Shown: positions 35,106-44,487, counted from the stretch's first letter. The stretch is DNA of 64,000 nt from an uncultured Bacteroidales bacterium (GCA_958418815.1 CATZGB010000004.1:1-64000); one strand, 5' to 3'. Notes: a model not told the origin generated them from the letters alone. Made by a program: numbers and translations.

Positions 35106-36725
35106 TTATAGTTTAGAATATTTCCCGTGTGCCTCACGGGTGAACAGCATCCCATATTTGCCGCTCAGCATACGTTTGAAAGTACGCTCGGATATGCCGT
35201 TTTTCAATGCGGCGGCGATGCCCTCCGCTGTCGTGAATTTGTCCGGCAAATCCTCCATCATGTTGAGCTGCGCTTCCGACATCACAGCTTCGCTGACGAT
35301 GCCCTGCACCTGCGCGGCGGTGCGCCGGAAATACTCCGTCAGCCGGATTGCCCTGCCCACGGTGGCCGCGTCTATCGTCTTTTTCTTCCTTGCTCCGCAC
35401 GCCCAGTCAGCGAGGGAAAGAAGGAGGCAGAAGCGGACGGCATAGATTTCCAGCTTGCTCGCGATGGAGGTCAGAGTGTCGCTCCGCTCGGCGTTGCATC
35501 TCTCCGTCACCTCATTCTGCCATGAGAAAAGGCGGTCGAGAGCATCAGCGGTAAACGGGACATCCTCCGGCTCAATATCTCCGTTTGCTGCGGTCTTCGG
35601 TTCGATGTCTATGAGCGTGCCAAGGACGGATTTCCATTCGGCGGCGAGGTCAAATGCCGGGGTGTTGCTGTCGCGGTTCCATTTCACCTTCGGCTGCTCG
35701 GTCGGCATGACAAAGAGTATCCGCTCCATGAAGCCGTTGGCGTTGCGGTTGTTCCCCGCAAGCTCCACAAGCACCTTGGGCTGTATGGTGCCTATGACGC
35801 AGAGGAACGGCGATTTTATCAATACCCCGCTTTGGCTGCTCTTGCGGTCGGACATGGCTACCTTATGGTTAAACACCGACATCCAGAACTCGGACTCCGA
35901 GCCATTATTGTAGCGGTTGAAGTTCTTGAACCACCCCGCAAGCTCGTCCGACACAAGGCAAAGGCCGCGCGGGTTCTCCGAGAGGATGCGGTGTACCGCC
36001 TCCGGGGTTACATCCTGCATCGTGAAGCGCAACCTTATCGGCTCCGCCGGGTTCTGCTCATAGCCATTCGCCACTCTTTCTTTCGGCGGTAGTTCCATCG
36101 CAGTGTTGTAGCGTCTCATCGCCTCGGAGTATATCGCCGCCTGCTCCGCGTCAAAGTCGATGAGCGGCTGCATGGCGAAGCTCAGAGGGTGGCTCTTGTT
36201 TGAGCCAGGAGCACCGACAAGGGCAACGAAAAGAATGGCGTACTCTTTCCAACCGGGGATATGCTCAACCTTGTGGGTGTTGCCGATTGCGGCGCCAATA
36301 GCCGTGAGCATCGCCCCCGCGAGATAGTCCTTCGGAAAACCGAGTGTGGCGTGAGCCTCATTTATAATTCTCAGCAATCTCGCGGGCAAGACATAAACGG
36401 GGAAATCATTGGTTTTGTGTCCGTTACAATCCTTTGCATTACAGCGGTCTTGATTGCAGTTGGTTATTTGACCGACTAATTGACCGGCTAATTGGCCAGC
36501 TAATTGGTCAGCTGGTTGGCTATTCCCGTTGATTGCAGCCGTATATGAGTGTTCACTCATTTCAGTGACTGAGGTGTCACTCACATCAGTGATTTGTGGC
36601 ACTGTCACCTCTGTGATTTCCACCGTATCAGTCATTGCGGCCACGTTAGCGGCTGCATCGGCTTTTCTCTTGCCGCCCTTGACACTCTTGGATGACGCTT
36701 TTGATGATGCGCTTTCCTTTTTCAT
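35106..36725 (-). CDS. DUF3987 protein (primase/helicase-like replication protein)
   Basis: A 539-residue protein of the DUF3987 family common in Bacteroidales plasmids and mobilizable elements. The core has an LVGAPGSNKSHPLSF block with a P-loop-like GxPGxxKS (near residue 170), then CLVSDELAGWFKNFNRYN (Walker-B/sensor-like) and a C-terminal region LNMMEDLPDKFTTAEGIAA that looks like a winged helix. It probably supports replication or transfer of the element. The first 150 residues are low complexity, rich in Thr, Val and Ser, with a short tandem repeat (QLAGQLAGQLVGQ). It overlaps the upstream HTH gene by 4 bp. Confidence 0.8.
   Translation of the reverse strand: MKKESASSKASSKSVKGGKRKADAAANVAAMTDTVEITEVTVPQITDVSDTSVTEMSEHSYTAAINGNSQPADQLAGQLAGQLVGQITNCNQDRCNAKDCNGHKTNDFPVYVLPARLLRIINEAHATLGFPKDYLAGAMLTAIGAAIGNTHKVEHIPGWKEYAILFVALVGAPGSNKSHPLSFAMQPLIDFDAEQAAIYSEAMRRYNTAMELPPKERVANGYEQNPAEPIRLRFTMQDVTPEAVHRILSENPRGLCLVSDELAGWFKNFNRYNNGSESEFWMSVFNHKVAMSDRKSSQSGVLIKSPFLCVIGTIQPKVLVELAGNNRNANGFMERILFVMPTEQPKVKWNRDSNTPAFDLAAEWKSVLGTLIDIEPKTAANGDIEPEDVPFTADALDRLFSWQNEVTERCNAERSDTLTSIASKLEIYAVRFCLLLSLADWACGARKKKTIDAATVGRAIRLTEYFRRTAAQVQGIVSEAVMSEAQLNMMEDLPDKFTTAEGIAAALKNGISERTFKRMLSGKYGMLFTREAHGKYSKL
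36472..36520. repeat. 12-bp tandem repeat inside the DUF3987 gene
   Basis: Four imperfect copies of a 12-bp unit (CTAATTGACCGG type) encode the repeated AGQL residues of the linker. Unit length is a multiple of three, so slippage would change linker length without a frameshift. Confidence 0.65.
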
Positions 36726-37153
36726 CGGCTGCCTCCTTTCCTTGAATTGGTCTCAGCCGGGGCGAGGATGCCGACAGCGTTGCCATCGACAAGGCGGCGT
36801 TCTGCCCATTCAAGCAGTTCCGACTTGCGGAAATGCAGCTTGGATCCGAATTTCTGAAACGGTATCGTACCGTTGCTCGTCTCCTTGTAGAGCTGCCCCT
36901 GCTTTATCGGATAGCCGTTGGCGTTGAGAAAAGCCAGCGCGCCTTTCGCGTCAAGTGATTCGGACTCATTCTTCTTGTCTCGCTTGGCTGCCTCCGCTAT
37001 CGCGGCCAGCAGCCCGTTGCGGTCGAGGTAACGATCGACCGCCCCTTCAATGATGAGGACGAGAGCCTCCATGAAGGGCATTGTCATAAGTTCTTGAAAA
37101 TTCATAATTTCAGATGGATAAGTGGTCTTTGAGATTTTTTTGTTATCAGTCAT
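36722..37153 (-). CDS. helix-turn-helix (excisionase-like) DNA-binding protein
   Basis: A 143-residue protein with a C-terminal HTH_17/MerR-like domain: LDAKGALAFLNANGYPIKQGQLY, then KFGSKLHFRKSELLEWAERR, the arrangement typical of excisionase-like proteins in Bacteroidales elements. It would bind the element's ends or promoters and control excision or mob gene expression. The stop overlaps the DUF3987 start, so both are one operon. A shorter start at 37105 (MNFQELMTMP) is also possible. Confidence 0.75.
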   Translation of the reverse strand: MTDNKKISKTTYPSEIMNFQELMTMPFMEALVLIIEGAVDRYLDRNGLLAAIAEAAKRDKKNESESLDAKGALAFLNANGYPIKQGQLYKETSNGTIPFQKFGSKLHFRKSELLEWAERRLVDGNAVGILAPAETNSRKGGSR

Positions 37154-38024
37154 CGGTGTTGGCGGATGAAATGATATGATGTATGTTCACCATACGCTTC
37201 GGGGATGTCGTCATAATAGTTTTGCGCCAGACTGCCCCATGACTACATCCAGAGGGAAAACGGGCAGAATGACGCTTGCAAAGATAAATGCGGACTTTCG
37301 TCCTTTTGATACGCAGAATACGGAAAATCATAGAAATCAGAATTATTTTCGCTGTCCATGCCCCGATCGGAAGGGCAATAAAAAAGCGGGGCCTTGCCAC
37401 TCTGCGCTTGATTGCGCTCTTCGGGCGAGGTCTCGTAATATGAGTTCTATGATGTAATCCGGCTGCGGATGTGGTGTGGCATGGGCGCAACGGATGCCAC
37501 CGTTCCTTAGGCGGTGGTTGAGGTCTGCTGCGGCGTGATTACTATGCGGCATCGCCACAATGCACATGACAACAGTGTGCAACGTGTGCGCACATCTTGG
37601 GTGCATTTGCCGGGGTTAGAAACTGTGGCTTCAGCCACCTAACCGAGAATTAAACGCAAAGGAAAAGAAAATTGTTCACGGCATATTCAGCCGGATGTTA
37701 TTTTTTTGCGGATTGTGTGTATTCCATAGCCTTTTCTTCTCATCGGTCTCAATTCTTGTGTGCAAAGATAATACGCTACATTTGAAAAATCCAAATTTTT
37801 TGGCCGCTCAACCGCATAAATGCGTAATGGAGCCGCTTATTTCCGCTTGTCAGTGTTCAGATTTGGGCAATGAGAAGAAAAAGGACACCGGGATCCCTCC
37901 CGATGTCCGACCACTAAATCCACGTCAAAAATGAAACAAAAACATTATGACGATGAATCGTATCGCAAATTTAGCATTTTATTTTCGCCGGAACAACATT
38001 TTGAGTGGCTATGAAAAGAACATG
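37154..38024. other. 870-bp non-coding regulatory stretch of the element
   Basis: No credible gene was seen on either strand. Two minus-strand -7 boxes TATCTTTG are present, at 37286-37279 and 37770-37763, pointing toward the HTH-DUF3987-mob genes; the second has a TTTG 21 bp upstream of it. A small hairpin GTGGCT-TC-AGCCAC lies at 37625-37638. The integrase terminator is at 37883-37908. The long leader suggests a structured 5' untranslated region. Confidence 0.45.
37883..37908 (-). terminator. terminator of the integrase gene
   Basis: On the minus strand, GGACA-CGGGA / TCCCG-TGTCC hairpin followed by TTTTTCTTCTC. It lies 117 bp after the integrase stop. Confidence 0.75.
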
Positions 38025-39323
38025 TCAATTATTTTGCTTCTTGATGCCCGGTCTCATCTTATGTTCAGGATGTTTTATCTCATAGCCTATCTCTCCAAGA
38101 CTGTTAATCGCATCGGCTTTCTGGCTGTCAACAACGTGAAGGTACTGCTCTGTCACACTGATTGAGCTATGCCCAAGCAATGTGGACACGGTCTTGATAT
38201 TGGCTCCTGCGCTCAAAGTATTGACAGCAAAAGAGTGTCTCCCACAATGCCATGTTATCCTCTTTGTGATTCCCGCAAATCTCACCCAAGTTGTAAGGCC
38301 TTTGAGACAAGATGTATGGGAGGGCAGATTGAATATCAGCTTATCGGGCGATTCCCCGGCAGGTAACACCCCTATAAGTTCAATAAGGGTGTCATTCAAT
38401 GGTATTATTACCTGCGAGTGGCTGCTGTGCTCCTTAGTCTTGCTTTGGTCAAATCTGAGCGTCCTCGCGGTATAATCAACATTGCGGTAAGTGAGCCGCT
38501 TCACATCGCAGAATCTTATCCCGGTGAACAGCGTGAGAAGAAATGCCCTCTGTACGTGTGGGTTCTCCTGCGGATAATGCGTGTTGATGAGCATCCGTAT
38601 CTCTTCAAGTGATAGAATCTCCTTCGTGAGTTTGTTACGGTCACGTTTGATGGTTATGCCGTCACATGGATTCTTCCGGATAAGTCCTGCCTCGTATGCC
38701 CGTTTTACAACAAGTTTGAATCGGTTGAATGCGACTACCGGACCACGACCTATGCCGCGCTTGCTTACGAAGTCGGCGAACTCCCTCACCATCTCTTTGG
38801 TAATCTGTTCCGGACGGATATACGATATATAGGCTGAGTATTTTGGTGTTTCTGAGAGAAAAGACTTGAAGCGGCGGAATGCCACAAGTGAGACACTCTG
38901 ATAAGAATGGCTCTGTTTGCTCTCATCCATGAAGTTCTGATAGAAATCAAGGAAGTTCACGCTTGTGTCACGTTTGAATTTGTATCCCTCGCGGTCTTCA
39001 AGGAAACGCTGTTCTCTCTCATAGCGTATTTTCTCGGCGAGGGCTATCGTGTTCTTATTTTGCAGCCGTTCCTGTGTGTCTTTTGGATGTGCGTAGAGAT
39101 AGAGGTTCAGATTCTCCTTCTTGCGAACATGCTTTATTTTGTATTTGGGCTTACCCGCCATAGCGCCATCAGTGTAGTACACCTGATTGCCATCGGCATC
39201 AAGCTCAGGAGTCTCGGAGCGTCCGAGATAGTACTCCAGATAAAGGCTGATTCGTCCGTCTTTCAACGGATACTGCATCAGCTTGGGATTTTGTTTTGTC
39301 TTGCTGTCTAACTTTTTAGCCAT
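38025..39323 (-). CDS. tyrosine recombinase/integrase of the element
   Basis: A 432-residue site-specific recombinase. It has an N-terminal arm-binding region and a SAM-like core-binding domain (SVNFLDFYQNFMDESKQ). The catalytic domain shows the first Arg in LFTGIRFCDVKRL, the H-x-x-R box in TWHCGRHSFAVNTL and the nucleophile Tyr in GHSSISVTEQYLHV. All catalytic residues seem intact. It lies at the right end of the element, 207 bp from the junction at 39531, and reads inward. The 13-bp direct repeats near both ends may be its arm sites. Confidence 0.95.
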   Translation of the reverse strand: MAKKLDSKTKQNPKLMQYPLKDGRISLYLEYYLGRSETPELDADGNQVYYTDGAMAGKPKYKIKHVRKKENLNLYLYAHPKDTQERLQNKNTIALAEKIRYEREQRFLEDREGYKFKRDTSVNFLDFYQNFMDESKQSHSYQSVSLVAFRRFKSFLSETPKYSAYISYIRPEQITKEMVREFADFVSKRGIGRGPVVAFNRFKLVVKRAYEAGLIRKNPCDGITIKRDRNKLTKEILSLEEIRMLINTHYPQENPHVQRAFLLTLFTGIRFCDVKRLTYRNVDYTARTLRFDQSKTKEHSSHSQVIIPLNDTLIELIGVLPAGESPDKLIFNLPSHTSCLKGLTTWVRFAGITKRITWHCGRHSFAVNTLSAGANIKTVSTLLGHSSISVTEQYLHVVDSQKADAINSLGEIGYEIKHPEHKMRPGIKKQNN

Positions 39324-39410
39324 GATGGATTTGTTTTTAATGCAAATATAACGGGTAAGGAGGAAATTAAAAAATCGCCCTCAACTTCTATTAACAATTG
39401 AAATGTACTA

Positions 39411-39423
39411 ATTGTGTACTAAT
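39411..39423 (+). repeat. 13-bp element-end direct repeat (right copy)
   Basis: ATTGTGTACTAAT, identical to 31159-31171. It is preceded by GTACTA, so two GTACTAAT-type half sites lie in tandem, a pattern expected of integrase arm sites. Confidence 0.55.
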
Positions 39424-39503
39424 GCCGAAAAAAGATATAAATTGATAGAAAATACACCTTTCCCTCATTTTGTACAATACGTTGATATATAGGGATAATA
39501 GCC

Positions 39504-39854
39504 TTATTTGATTCTATCCGTTTTCATACTGATACTTTCAACCAGAAGAGCATACCTGACCACAAACAGCATCAACTCGATCTCGGCCTCAAAGCCGGGC
39601 TGGAATGAAGCGAATTCTTTGAGCTGGTTTTTGAGCACTGAAATCCGCGCCTTGCAATACCCGCGTTTGACCCGGTTGAACTCTTTTGACACCGTCTGTT
39701 CATACTTGTCCTGCAGCTTTGCCACATCCGGATCAAGAAAGAACTCAAAATATTCTTTGGCCTCCTTTCGGGCGCAATAGACGTCAAGAATCAGCTCGAC
39801 AAGCTGATTCTTATCCAAATTCAGAAGTTCTTTTTTCAGTGAGGTTTTTGACAT
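39504..39854 (-). pseudogene. N-terminal part of a DUF6155-like gene split by the integrative element
   Basis: The frame starts at ATG 39854 (MSKTSLKKELLNLDKNQLVE), with the helical charged opening and the EYFEFFLDP block I associate with the DUF6155 family. After codon 108 (Ile, ATC at 39533-39531) the frame runs into element DNA for eight foreign codons and stops at 39504. The missing 70 codons lie at 30877-31089. The truncated product lacks the C-terminal 40 percent and is probably non-functional, but the gene should be restored whenever the element excises. It ends 650 nt from the TonB receptor on its other side only by its start, 4 bp after that gene's stop. Confidence 0.75.
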
Positions 39855-39858
39855 CGGC

Positions 39859-42291
39859 TCAGAAATCCACAGTGAGACGAATATTGAACTGGCGGCGTGT
39901 CAGATAATTGGGCACGGCATACTGTATGCTGTTGACATCCGTCACCCAATAATAGCTTGAAACATTTGAAATGTCGAGAAGGTTGAACACATCCACACCC
40001 AGCCATATGCTTTTCAGCCACCGGTGGAGGCCCGATGGCACGTCATCCTCCTTGAGAGGGGAGAGGAGCGCGTAATTAAGACCCACATCGACACGTTTGT
40101 ATGCCGGGGCGCGGAAATACCCCTTGTCTCTGGAAGAGTGGGGCGCGGTGGTAGGCAGACCGTCAGAGAATATTCCACGGAGGGAGAATTTGAGTTTGGG
40201 GAACTTGGGGAAATAGTCGGTGAAATAAAGGGCAAAGGAATACCGCTGGTCTGTGGGGCGCGGCACCGTCACTCCGTTAAGGTTCTCTCCAGTCTTCATC
40301 AGTGAAAAACTTATCCAGGAATCGGTTCCCGGCACAAACTGGCCGAAAAGCTTGAGATCAAGCCCCGTGGTGTAACCATCTGTAAGGTTCTCCCCCTCAT
40401 AGACAATCTTCAGGTTGTCAACCTCATATGGTATAAGCCTGTTAAGCTTCTTGTAGTAAGCTTCACCCGACAATTTGAACGGACGCCCGAACGCACGGAA
40501 CGTATAGTCTCCACCAAAGATGAAATGCAGGCTCTGTTGCGACTTGATTTCATCGTTAAGGGCAATGACTGTATTGCCATACTCATCCTCCACAGGCCGA
40601 CGGAACTCCTTGTAGAACGGTTGCTGGTAATAAAGCCCGGTGGCAAAGCGGAATGTCAGGGAGTTGTTCCGTTCGGGGATGAAAGCCACGTTAAGACGCG
40701 GAGACACAAGAAATTCCTTGTTGAAGTCCCAGTATGAGAAACGGATGCCACCGTTCAACGCGAAGTAACCTGCTGATGAATTCAGGCGGTAAGAATCAGC
40801 CACATAAAAGGCCATACGGTTGGTCGAGACATCGTGGTTTGATGTCAGGTTGTAAATCATGCGTATATTCTGCCCGTCGGTAGGCAGTGTGTACCCGGCA
40901 GAGTCACGCAACTCCCATTCACGGGTGCGCTCCATTATGGTCTGATGGTTGAAATTGACCCCGTAGGTGATATTATGATTGTTGATGGATGTATGGCCGC
41001 TCAACCCAAGGCCGAACACTGATATTTTCAGACGGTTTCGGGCATGCTCATGGTAACGTCCGACCCCAAGTTCCCCTCCGACGGCATTGTCGGGATTTCC
41101 TTCACCAGTGGTCCCGGCCCTGTCAAGCCAGTATTCGCCTGATATGTCATAGGCGACAAGCTCGTTGGTAAGGTAGCCTGAGGCAAGGAAGCTTATGCTG
41201 GTTGAACGCGACGGCTGGTATTGCAGGTTCAACGCTCCGAAATAGGTCTCGAAACGGTCTTTTTCACCTCCGTCGAAGTAAACTTTGAATGACTTCGCGT
41301 CTGTTGATGTGCCGAAATTCGTCTCACGGCTAACCGGGACAAACTTGTAGTTGTTGACCGCTATGTTGCCCAGAAACGAGAGTTTCCATTTCTTGTCAAA
41401 CTTGAAGACCATATTGGTCTGGTAGTCGAAGAAATTCGGGTCATACTCCCCTTTGGATTCAAGCGAACTGAGCAAGGAGGCGTTTCTTTTGTAGCGGATG
41501 CCATGAAGCTGGGAAAACTTACCCTTGCTCTGTCCGATGGTCAGCGATCCGCCCATCAATGAAAGCGACAGGGAGCCTTCAAAAGCCTCAGGCTCCCGAT
41601 ATGTGATGTCAAGGGCAGACGACATCTTGTCGCCGTATTCCACGCCGAAACCTCCGGTGGAGAATCCGATTGCTCCGACCATGTCCGGATTGATCACCGA
41701 GAGTCCCTCCTGCTGGCCAGAAGAGACAAGCTGCGGACGATACACCTCGACTCCATTGATATACACTGAATTCTCATCATATGTGCCACCCCTCACGGAA
41801 TACTGGCTTGACATCTCATTGGAAGAGTTTACGCCGGCTATGGTGGTCAGCATAGACTCAACCGACCCACCTGTGGCATCGGCCGCGAACTTGTATGAAT
41901 TCTTGTCGATGGTCTGCATCTGGCCAGTCTGTTTGCGGAAGTCTGTCACCTCTATTTCTGTCAAGGCATGGTCTTTGGTCTTCATTCTGACCGTCAAGGC
42001 CATATCCCCATGGGGCTTTATCAGCTGGCGGCGAAGCTCATCATAACCAATGCAGGTGAAGACAACAGTGATGGTGTCTGCCTGGGGCGCTGACAACCTG
42101 TATGAGCCATCAAGCCCCGTGGAGGTGCCGATGGCGGTCCCGGCAATGCGCACTGTAACAAACTCAAGGGGCTGGTTGTCCATATCCGACACCTTCCCAT
42201 GAATCGACACCTGTCCGGCGATTTCCGCCGGACATACCATCGCAAAGAATATCAGGAGAAGTGATACGAGGGATATATTGTTGAGTCTCAT
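39859..42291 (-). CDS. TonB-dependent receptor with carboxypeptidase-like plug extension
   Basis: An 810-residue outer-membrane receptor. Signal peptide (residues 1 to about 26, VSLLLIFFAMVCPAEIAGQ), then a CarboxypepD_reg-like domain (SIHGKVSDMDNQPLEFVTVR, residues 28-115), a plug domain (GGSVESMLTTIAGV, SVRGGTYDENSVYINGVEV), and a C-terminal barrel ending RRQFNIRLTVDF with the terminal aromatic. It would import a TonB-energised ligand. No SusD partner lies beside it, so glycan import is not indicated; peptide, metal or cofactor uptake is open. It ends 4 bp before the DUF6155-like start on the same strand. Confidence 0.92.
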   Translation of the reverse strand: MRLNNISLVSLLLIFFAMVCPAEIAGQVSIHGKVSDMDNQPLEFVTVRIAGTAIGTSTGLDGSYRLSAPQADTITVVFTCIGYDELRRQLIKPHGDMALTVRMKTKDHALTEIEVTDFRKQTGQMQTIDKNSYKFAADATGGSVESMLTTIAGVNSSNEMSSQYSVRGGTYDENSVYINGVEVYRPQLVSSGQQEGLSVINPDMVGAIGFSTGGFGVEYGDKMSSALDITYREPEAFEGSLSLSLMGGSLTIGQSKGKFSQLHGIRYKRNASLLSSLESKGEYDPNFFDYQTNMVFKFDKKWKLSFLGNIAVNNYKFVPVSRETNFGTSTDAKSFKVYFDGGEKDRFETYFGALNLQYQPSRSTSISFLASGYLTNELVAYDISGEYWLDRAGTTGEGNPDNAVGGELGVGRYHEHARNRLKISVFGLGLSGHTSINNHNITYGVNFNHQTIMERTREWELRDSAGYTLPTDGQNIRMIYNLTSNHDVSTNRMAFYVADSYRLNSSAGYFALNGGIRFSYWDFNKEFLVSPRLNVAFIPERNNSLTFRFATGLYYQQPFYKEFRRPVEDEYGNTVIALNDEIKSQQSLHFIFGGDYTFRAFGRPFKLSGEAYYKKLNRLIPYEVDNLKIVYEGENLTDGYTTGLDLKLFGQFVPGTDSWISFSLMKTGENLNGVTVPRPTDQRYSFALYFTDYFPKFPKLKFSLRGIFSDGLPTTAPHSSRDKGYFRAPAYKRVDVGLNYALLSPLKEDDVPSGLHRWLKSIWLGVDVFNLLDISNVSSYYWVTDVNSIQYAVPNYLTRRQFNIRLTVDF

Positions 42292-42410
42292 CGTGTTGTC
42301 AAAAGGGATTGATTATGCAGCCATCCGGCATATGCGGCAGTGGCCATCAGTTATTATAACGGAAAGAAGCCACATTAATTATATAATCGCAGTCGACTTG
42401 GGTGGATTTG

Positions 42411-42442
42411 TTTGTCATTGGAGAATAAAATCCATAACTTTG
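42411..42442 (+). promoter_or_regulatory. Bacteroidetes-type promoter of the aminotransferase gene
   Basis: TTTG at 42411-42414, 20 bp, TAACTTTG at 42435-42442; ATG 24 nt further at 42466. The position supports 42466 over an upstream in-frame start. Confidence 0.75.
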
Positions 42443-42465
42443 CATTGTCAAAAACTAAAGAACCG

Positions 42466-43629
42466 ATGATAAAATTATCGTTGCCTCACCTGGCAGGCAA
42501 AGAACAGGAATATGTCAACAATGCTATCGAGTCGACATGGATAGTGCCCCTCGGGCCTTATGTAGACGAGTTTGAACACAGGCTTGACAGTTATCTCGGA
42601 ACGGGACATGCCGTCGCGCTATCGGCGGGCACCGCTTCCATACACCTGGGCTTGACAATGGCCGGCGTCAAGGCCGGCGACGAGGTCATATGCCAGTCCA
42701 TGACATTCGCTGCCAGCTGCAACCCGATTGTGTATCTGGGCGCAAAGCCGATTTTCATAGACAGCGAGAAGGAGACGTGGAATCTTGACCCGGCATTGCT
42801 CGACGAGGCAATCGCCGACCGCCAGCGCGTGACAGGCAAGCTGCCTGCGGCAATAGTAGTGGTGCATCTGTATGGGATGCCCGCCAAGATGGATGAAATC
42901 CTGGCGATTGCATCACGTTATGGCATACCTGTTGTAGAAGACGCTGCCGAGGCCCTTGGGTCGGAATACAAAGGACGCAAGTGCGCCACATTGGGCGACT
43001 TCGGAGTGCTGAGCTTCAACGGAAACAAAATCATCACCACATCAGGGGGAGGCGCGCTCGTGTGTGGCACGGAAGCTGAAGCCGCAAGAACAAGGTTTCT
43101 GGCCACACAGGCTCGGGAAAACCGTCCGTACTATTATCACGAAACCATCGGCTACAATTATCGTCTGAGCAACGTGTCTGCGGCAATCGGATGCGCTCAG
43201 ATTGAGGAATTGCAAACGAGGGTCGACCGCCGCCGCCGGATCCACGACCTGTACAAGGCAGGCCTTGGCGAGCTGTCCGGAGTGACGGTCCACGACAATC
43301 CCTCGCCAGACATCCATTCAAACTTCTGGCTGTCAACAATCCTGATTGACAAGGAGCAAACCGGAAAAACTCCCGACGAGGTCAGAATCTCGCTGCTTGA
43401 GAAGGGGATTGAGACCCGTTTGTTATGGCGCCCTATGAACATGCAGCCGATATATGCCGACTGCCCTTATTATTCCGCTCCAAAAGATGCCTCCTCGACA
43501 GAAGAGACAAACGGAGTAGGGGAGTGGCTTTTTGACCGGGGGCTATGTCTCCCGAGCGGATCTTCTTTGGACGACAAGGAGATAGATATGGTAATTAATG
43601 CCTTGAAAGAAGTGTTGGAGACAAAATGA
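42466..43629 (+). CDS. DegT/DnrJ/EryC1/StrS family aminotransferase
   Basis: A 387-residue PLP-dependent aminotransferase that would place an amino group on a nucleotide-linked keto sugar for a surface glycan. Signatures: ALSAGTASIHLGL near the cofactor phosphate site, VEDAAEALGSEYKGRKCATLG, and the PLP-binding lysine in FGVLSFNGNKIITTSGGGAL (near residue 190). The final third has the typical ETRLLWRPMNMQPIY. It is far from the polysaccharide locus at the window start, so it may feed a different glycan. It is followed 58 bp later by a HAD hydrolase. Confidence 0.93.
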   Translation: MIKLSLPHLAGKEQEYVNNAIESTWIVPLGPYVDEFEHRLDSYLGTGHAVALSAGTASIHLGLTMAGVKAGDEVICQSMTFAASCNPIVYLGAKPIFIDSEKETWNLDPALLDEAIADRQRVTGKLPAAIVVVHLYGMPAKMDEILAIASRYGIPVVEDAAEALGSEYKGRKCATLGDFGVLSFNGNKIITTSGGGALVCGTEAEAARTRFLATQARENRPYYYHETIGYNYRLSNVSAAIGCAQIEELQTRVDRRRRIHDLYKAGLGELSGVTVHDNPSPDIHSNFWLSTILIDKEQTGKTPDEVRISLLEKGIETRLLWRPMNMQPIYADCPYYSAPKDASSTEETNGVGEWLFDRGLCLPSGSSLDDKEIDMVINALKEVLETK

Positions 43630-43687
43630 ACATCAAAGAGGCCACCGATTGTTATTCTATTAAAGTAACCTTTAAAATCCGTTACTT

Positions 43688-44362
43688 ATGATAATATTCG
43701 ATCTCGATGATACCCTCTACAAAGAATCAACCTATGTGGATTCTGGTCTAAAGGCTGTCGCCGCCGACGCCGAGGAAGCCGGTGTCATGCCAGCCTCCGA
43801 TGCTTACGCCATGATTAAAAGCGCGCCTGATGTGGCCTCCGGATTTGACCGCCTGGCTGCCATCGCGCTCGAATCCGAGACATACGAGCTGTTTGACATC
43901 CAACGGATGCTGGCCGTCTACCGCTACCATATTCCTGAGATTTCACTTCCATCCGATTCAAGGAAAATTCTTGACCATCTGAAAGAGGCGCAGGTCAACA
44001 TGGGAATGATAACCGACGGACGCTCGCAGACACAACGGGCAAAAATACTGGCATTGGGACTGGACGCGTACTTCCCGGCAGGCAACATCCTGATATCAGA
44101 AGAAGTAGGCTCAGACAAACACTGGCCGGCGGCATACGAATTGATGATGAAACGAAACCCATCCGAAACTTCATTCACTTATATCGGGGATAACCCGGAC
44201 AAAGATTTCTATTGGCCCAACAAACTTGGCTGGAAGACAATCATGCTCATAGACAAAGATCGGGTCAACATCCATCCCCAAAACCTGAATGAAATTACTG
44301 GCAGCCTCTACAACCCACAATTCACCATCGACTCCCTGCTCGAGTTGTCATCAATGGAATAA
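43688..44362 (+). CDS. HAD family hydrolase
   Basis: A 224-residue haloacid-dehalogenase-type phosphatase. Motif I FDLDDTLYKE carries the nucleophilic Asp (residue 5) and the second Asp; motif II is MITDGRSQTQ, motif III includes GSDKHWPA, and motif IV is TYIGDNPDKDFY. All four are intact. A helical cap lies between motifs I and II. It could dephosphorylate a sugar phosphate made for the same pathway as the aminotransferase upstream, but substrates of HAD enzymes cannot be predicted from sequence. Confidence 0.88.
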   Translation: MIIFDLDDTLYKESTYVDSGLKAVAADAEEAGVMPASDAYAMIKSAPDVASGFDRLAAIALESETYELFDIQRMLAVYRYHIPEISLPSDSRKILDHLKEAQVNMGMITDGRSQTQRAKILALGLDAYFPAGNILISEEVGSDKHWPAAYELMMKRNPSETSFTYIGDNPDKDFYWPNKLGWKTIMLIDKDRVNIHPQNLNEITGSLYNPQFTIDSLLELSSME

Positions 44363-44430
44363 CGGCAACACCACCCAAACACATCCGGATGTAATACTCA
44401 GCCCAAACTCCACAAGACAACGATTCATCG

Positions 44431-44461
44431 CCCCGCATTATCACACCGTAGTAATGCGGGG
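44431..44461 (+). terminator. terminator after the HAD gene
   Basis: Perfect 10-bp stem CCCCGCATTA / TAATGCGGGG with an 11-nt loop, followed by TTCATTGATT. It lies 69 bp after the HAD stop and is the last chromosomal feature before the phage region. Confidence 0.65.
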
Positions 44462-44487
44462 TTCATTGATTCGAGAGGCATCTCTAT

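Larger units (their letters stand above)
31094..39530. mobile_element. 8.4-kb integrative mobilizable element in a DUF6155-like gene
   Basis: The boundaries come from the split host gene: the sequence GATA occurs at both junctions (31090-31093 and 39531-39534), and deleting one copy plus everything between restores the reading frame. Content from right to left: tyrosine integrase, long regulatory region, HTH protein, DUF3987 protein, oriT-like region, MobV relaxase, and two AT-rich cargo genes on the other strand. There is no type IV secretion gene, so it would need a helper conjugative element to move between cells. The layout resembles the small mobilizable elements (NBU/Tn4555 style) of Bacteroidales. 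Confidence 0.85.

Noticed and set aside
37176..37606. Short frames in the long non-coding stretch of the element
   Set aside because: They overlap one another on both strands, have no start context or domain, and have odd composition (His/Arg/Cys-rich).
31159..39423. The 13-bp ATTGTGTACTAAT repeats as the crossover core
   Set aside because: The split host gene places the junctions outside these repeats (31090-31093 and 39531-39534), so they are more likely arm-binding sites.
39859..42291. SusC-type glycan transporter
   Set aside because: No SusD-like lipoprotein gene follows; only a general TonB-dependent receptor call is supported.
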